From the NCBI RefSeq assembly GCF_003050935.1, contig NZ_QAOX01000001.1, forward strand, positions 744,001 through 808,000: a DNA stretch of 64,000 nt, read 5' to 3'. Under the pieces are notes generated by a model. The model saw only the letters and a list, made by a program, of their open reading frames with translations. It was not told the DNA's origin and did no database searches. This DNA comes from Luteibacter sp. OK325 (lineage in GTDB: Bacteria > Pseudomonadota > Gammaproteobacteria > Xanthomonadales > Rhodanobacteraceae). The translations under genes were made by a program, and so were the position numbers. This document shows, piece after piece, positions 63,080-64,000 of this stretch (the first letter of the stretch is position 1; the number at the start of each line of letters is the position of its first letter).

Positions 63080-64000
63080 CTAGCGTCCGATCCTGCGCAG
63101 CGGCTTGCCACTCATCAGGTTGCTCTCGATCTGCTCCAGCGTGACGCCCTTCGTCTCCGGCACGAGCAGGAAAGTGATCACGATGAACACCGCGTTGAGT
63201 CCGCCGTAAAGCCAGAAGGTCTGCGCATTGCCGATGCCGCTGAGCAGACTGAGGAAGGTGACACCCACCACCCAATTGGTCGCCCAGTTGGTGAAGGTGG
63301 ATGCGGCGATACCGAAATCGCGCCCTTTCAACGGCTGCACTTCCGAGCACAACGTCCAGATCAGCGGGCCGGCCGACATGGCGAAGCCGACGATGAAGAG
63401 CAGCAGCATGCCGACGGTGAAGAACTGCTCACCGCGCGAATGGATACCGAGGCCCATCATCGTGCCGACGACGCCAAGGCCAATCGCCATGATGGTGAAA
63501 CCCGCATACAGGATGGGCTTGCGGCCCAGGCGATCGACCAGCCCGAAGGCAATGAGGGTGGCCAGTACATTGGTCAGGCCGACGGCGGCGGTAAACCACA
63601 TCTGCGCGTGCGTGTCGTAGCCCATGTCCTTGAAGATGCGCGGCGCGTAGTACATCACCACATTCATGCCGGTAAATTGCTGCATCGCCTGCAGCAGCAC
63701 GCCCAGTCCCACCGAACGACGGAAGTTGCCGTTCTGCGAGAACATGCTCCAGCCGTGCTGTTTCGTCTTCAACTGCTCATCGATGGCCGCGATTTCCTTC
63801 TTCACCACCGCCTCGTCGCCGCGCAGCTTCGCGAGCACCACCTGCGCGTCCTCGCGCCGGCCGCGCATCAGCAGCCAGCGCGGGCTGTCGGGAAGGAAGA
63901 AAAGGCCAATCAGGAACAGGACGCCGGGCGCGGCGATGATGCCAAGCATCCACCGCCAGTTGCCCGTCGAGCTGAATGCCGTGTCCGAGAGGAAGGCGAG
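63080..64000 (-). CDS. sugar porter family MFS symporter, 5' end beyond the window
   Basis: The C-terminal ~306 residues only; the frame continues open to base 64000. Sugar-porter features: PDSPRWLLMRGRREDAQVVL, the RLGRKPILYAGFTIM loop motif, and a C-terminal VPETKGVTLEQIE. It matches the xylose/galactose/glucose proton symporters. The second half has six helices. The substrate cannot be assigned, and the start lies outside. Confidence 0.9.
   Translation of the reverse strand, partial: LAFLSDTAFSSTGNWRWMLGIIAAPGVLFLIGLFFLPDSPRWLLMRGRREDAQVVLAKLRGDEAVVKKEIAAIDEQLKTKQHGWSMFSQNGNFRRSVGLGVLLQAMQQFTGMNVVMYYAPRIFKDMGYDTHAQMWFTAAVGLTNVLATLIAFGLVDRLGRKPILYAGFTIMAIGLGVVGTMMGLGIHSRGEQFFTVGMLLLFIVGFAMSAGPLIWTLCSEVQPLKGRDFGIAASTFTNWATNWVVGVTFLSLLSGIGNAQTFWLYGGLNAVFIVITFLLVPETKGVTLEQIESNLMSGKPLRRIGR

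Overview
The window is chromosomal DNA from a high-GC Gram-negative bacterium. The gene content fits the Xanthomonadales, most likely a Rhodanobacteraceae member such as Luteibacter or Dyella: the DUF3348-DUF802-OmpA-DUF2894 cluster, a cyoABCD-SURF1 operon, a FecI/FecR/TonB-receptor unit, a chaperone-usher pilus, and many extragenic palindromes with the core GTGGGAGCCGC. The genus is inferred from family content, not from a marker gene. No rRNA, tRNA, CRISPR array or intact transposase was recognised.

Layout. 1-3.7 kb: a small membrane protein, a glutathione S-transferase, small unknown ORFs and a membrane-anchored esterase. 3.7-7.5 kb (minus): a four-gene cluster encoding a MotA-like protein with a very long coiled-coil tail, a MotB/OmpA-like partner and two accessory proteins. 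7.6-12.4 kb: DUF2127 and DUF2231 membrane proteins, a PQQ-type sugar dehydrogenase lipoprotein, and a LysR regulator divergent from an aldo/keto reductase. 12.4-22.2 kb (plus): a cobalamin riboswitch heads a tightly overlapping run of nine genes. Five make the lower valine pathway (mmsA, isobutyryl-CoA dehydrogenase, enoyl-CoA hydratase, 3-hydroxyisobutyryl-CoA hydrolase, mmsB), then come a Fic protein and the vitamin B12 importer btuCDF. 22.2-27 kb: an LTA-synthase-like phosphotransferase, a YrbL-like protein, a tandem palindrome array and an ArnT-like glycosyltransferase. 27.1-32.2 kb: an ECF sigma/FecR/TonB-receptor signalling unit and a DUF535 protein. 32.2-38.7 kb: cyoABCD plus SURF1 (minus), divergent from an MFS transporter. 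38.8-43.6 kb: an SDR-type epimerase, a DUF2058 protein and a large secreted glycosidase-like protein.

43.6-59.9 kb (minus) is the most unusual part. A chaperone-usher pilus locus (subunit, chaperone, usher, tip adhesin) is split between usher and adhesin by an IncP/Trb-type type IV secretion system (trbBCDEFGHIJL plus a VirB1-like transglycosylase). All genes point the same way and most overlap or nearly abut. No relaxase or coupling protein is present. 60.2-64 kb: flavohemoprotein hmp divergent from norR, with two perfect NorR-type sites between them, then the 3' part of a sugar porter that runs off the window.

The two strongest leads are the pilus/type IV secretion composite locus and the cobalamin riboswitch placed in front of a valine-catabolism/Fic/btuCDF operon, where a predicted hairpin covers the mmsA ribosome binding site.
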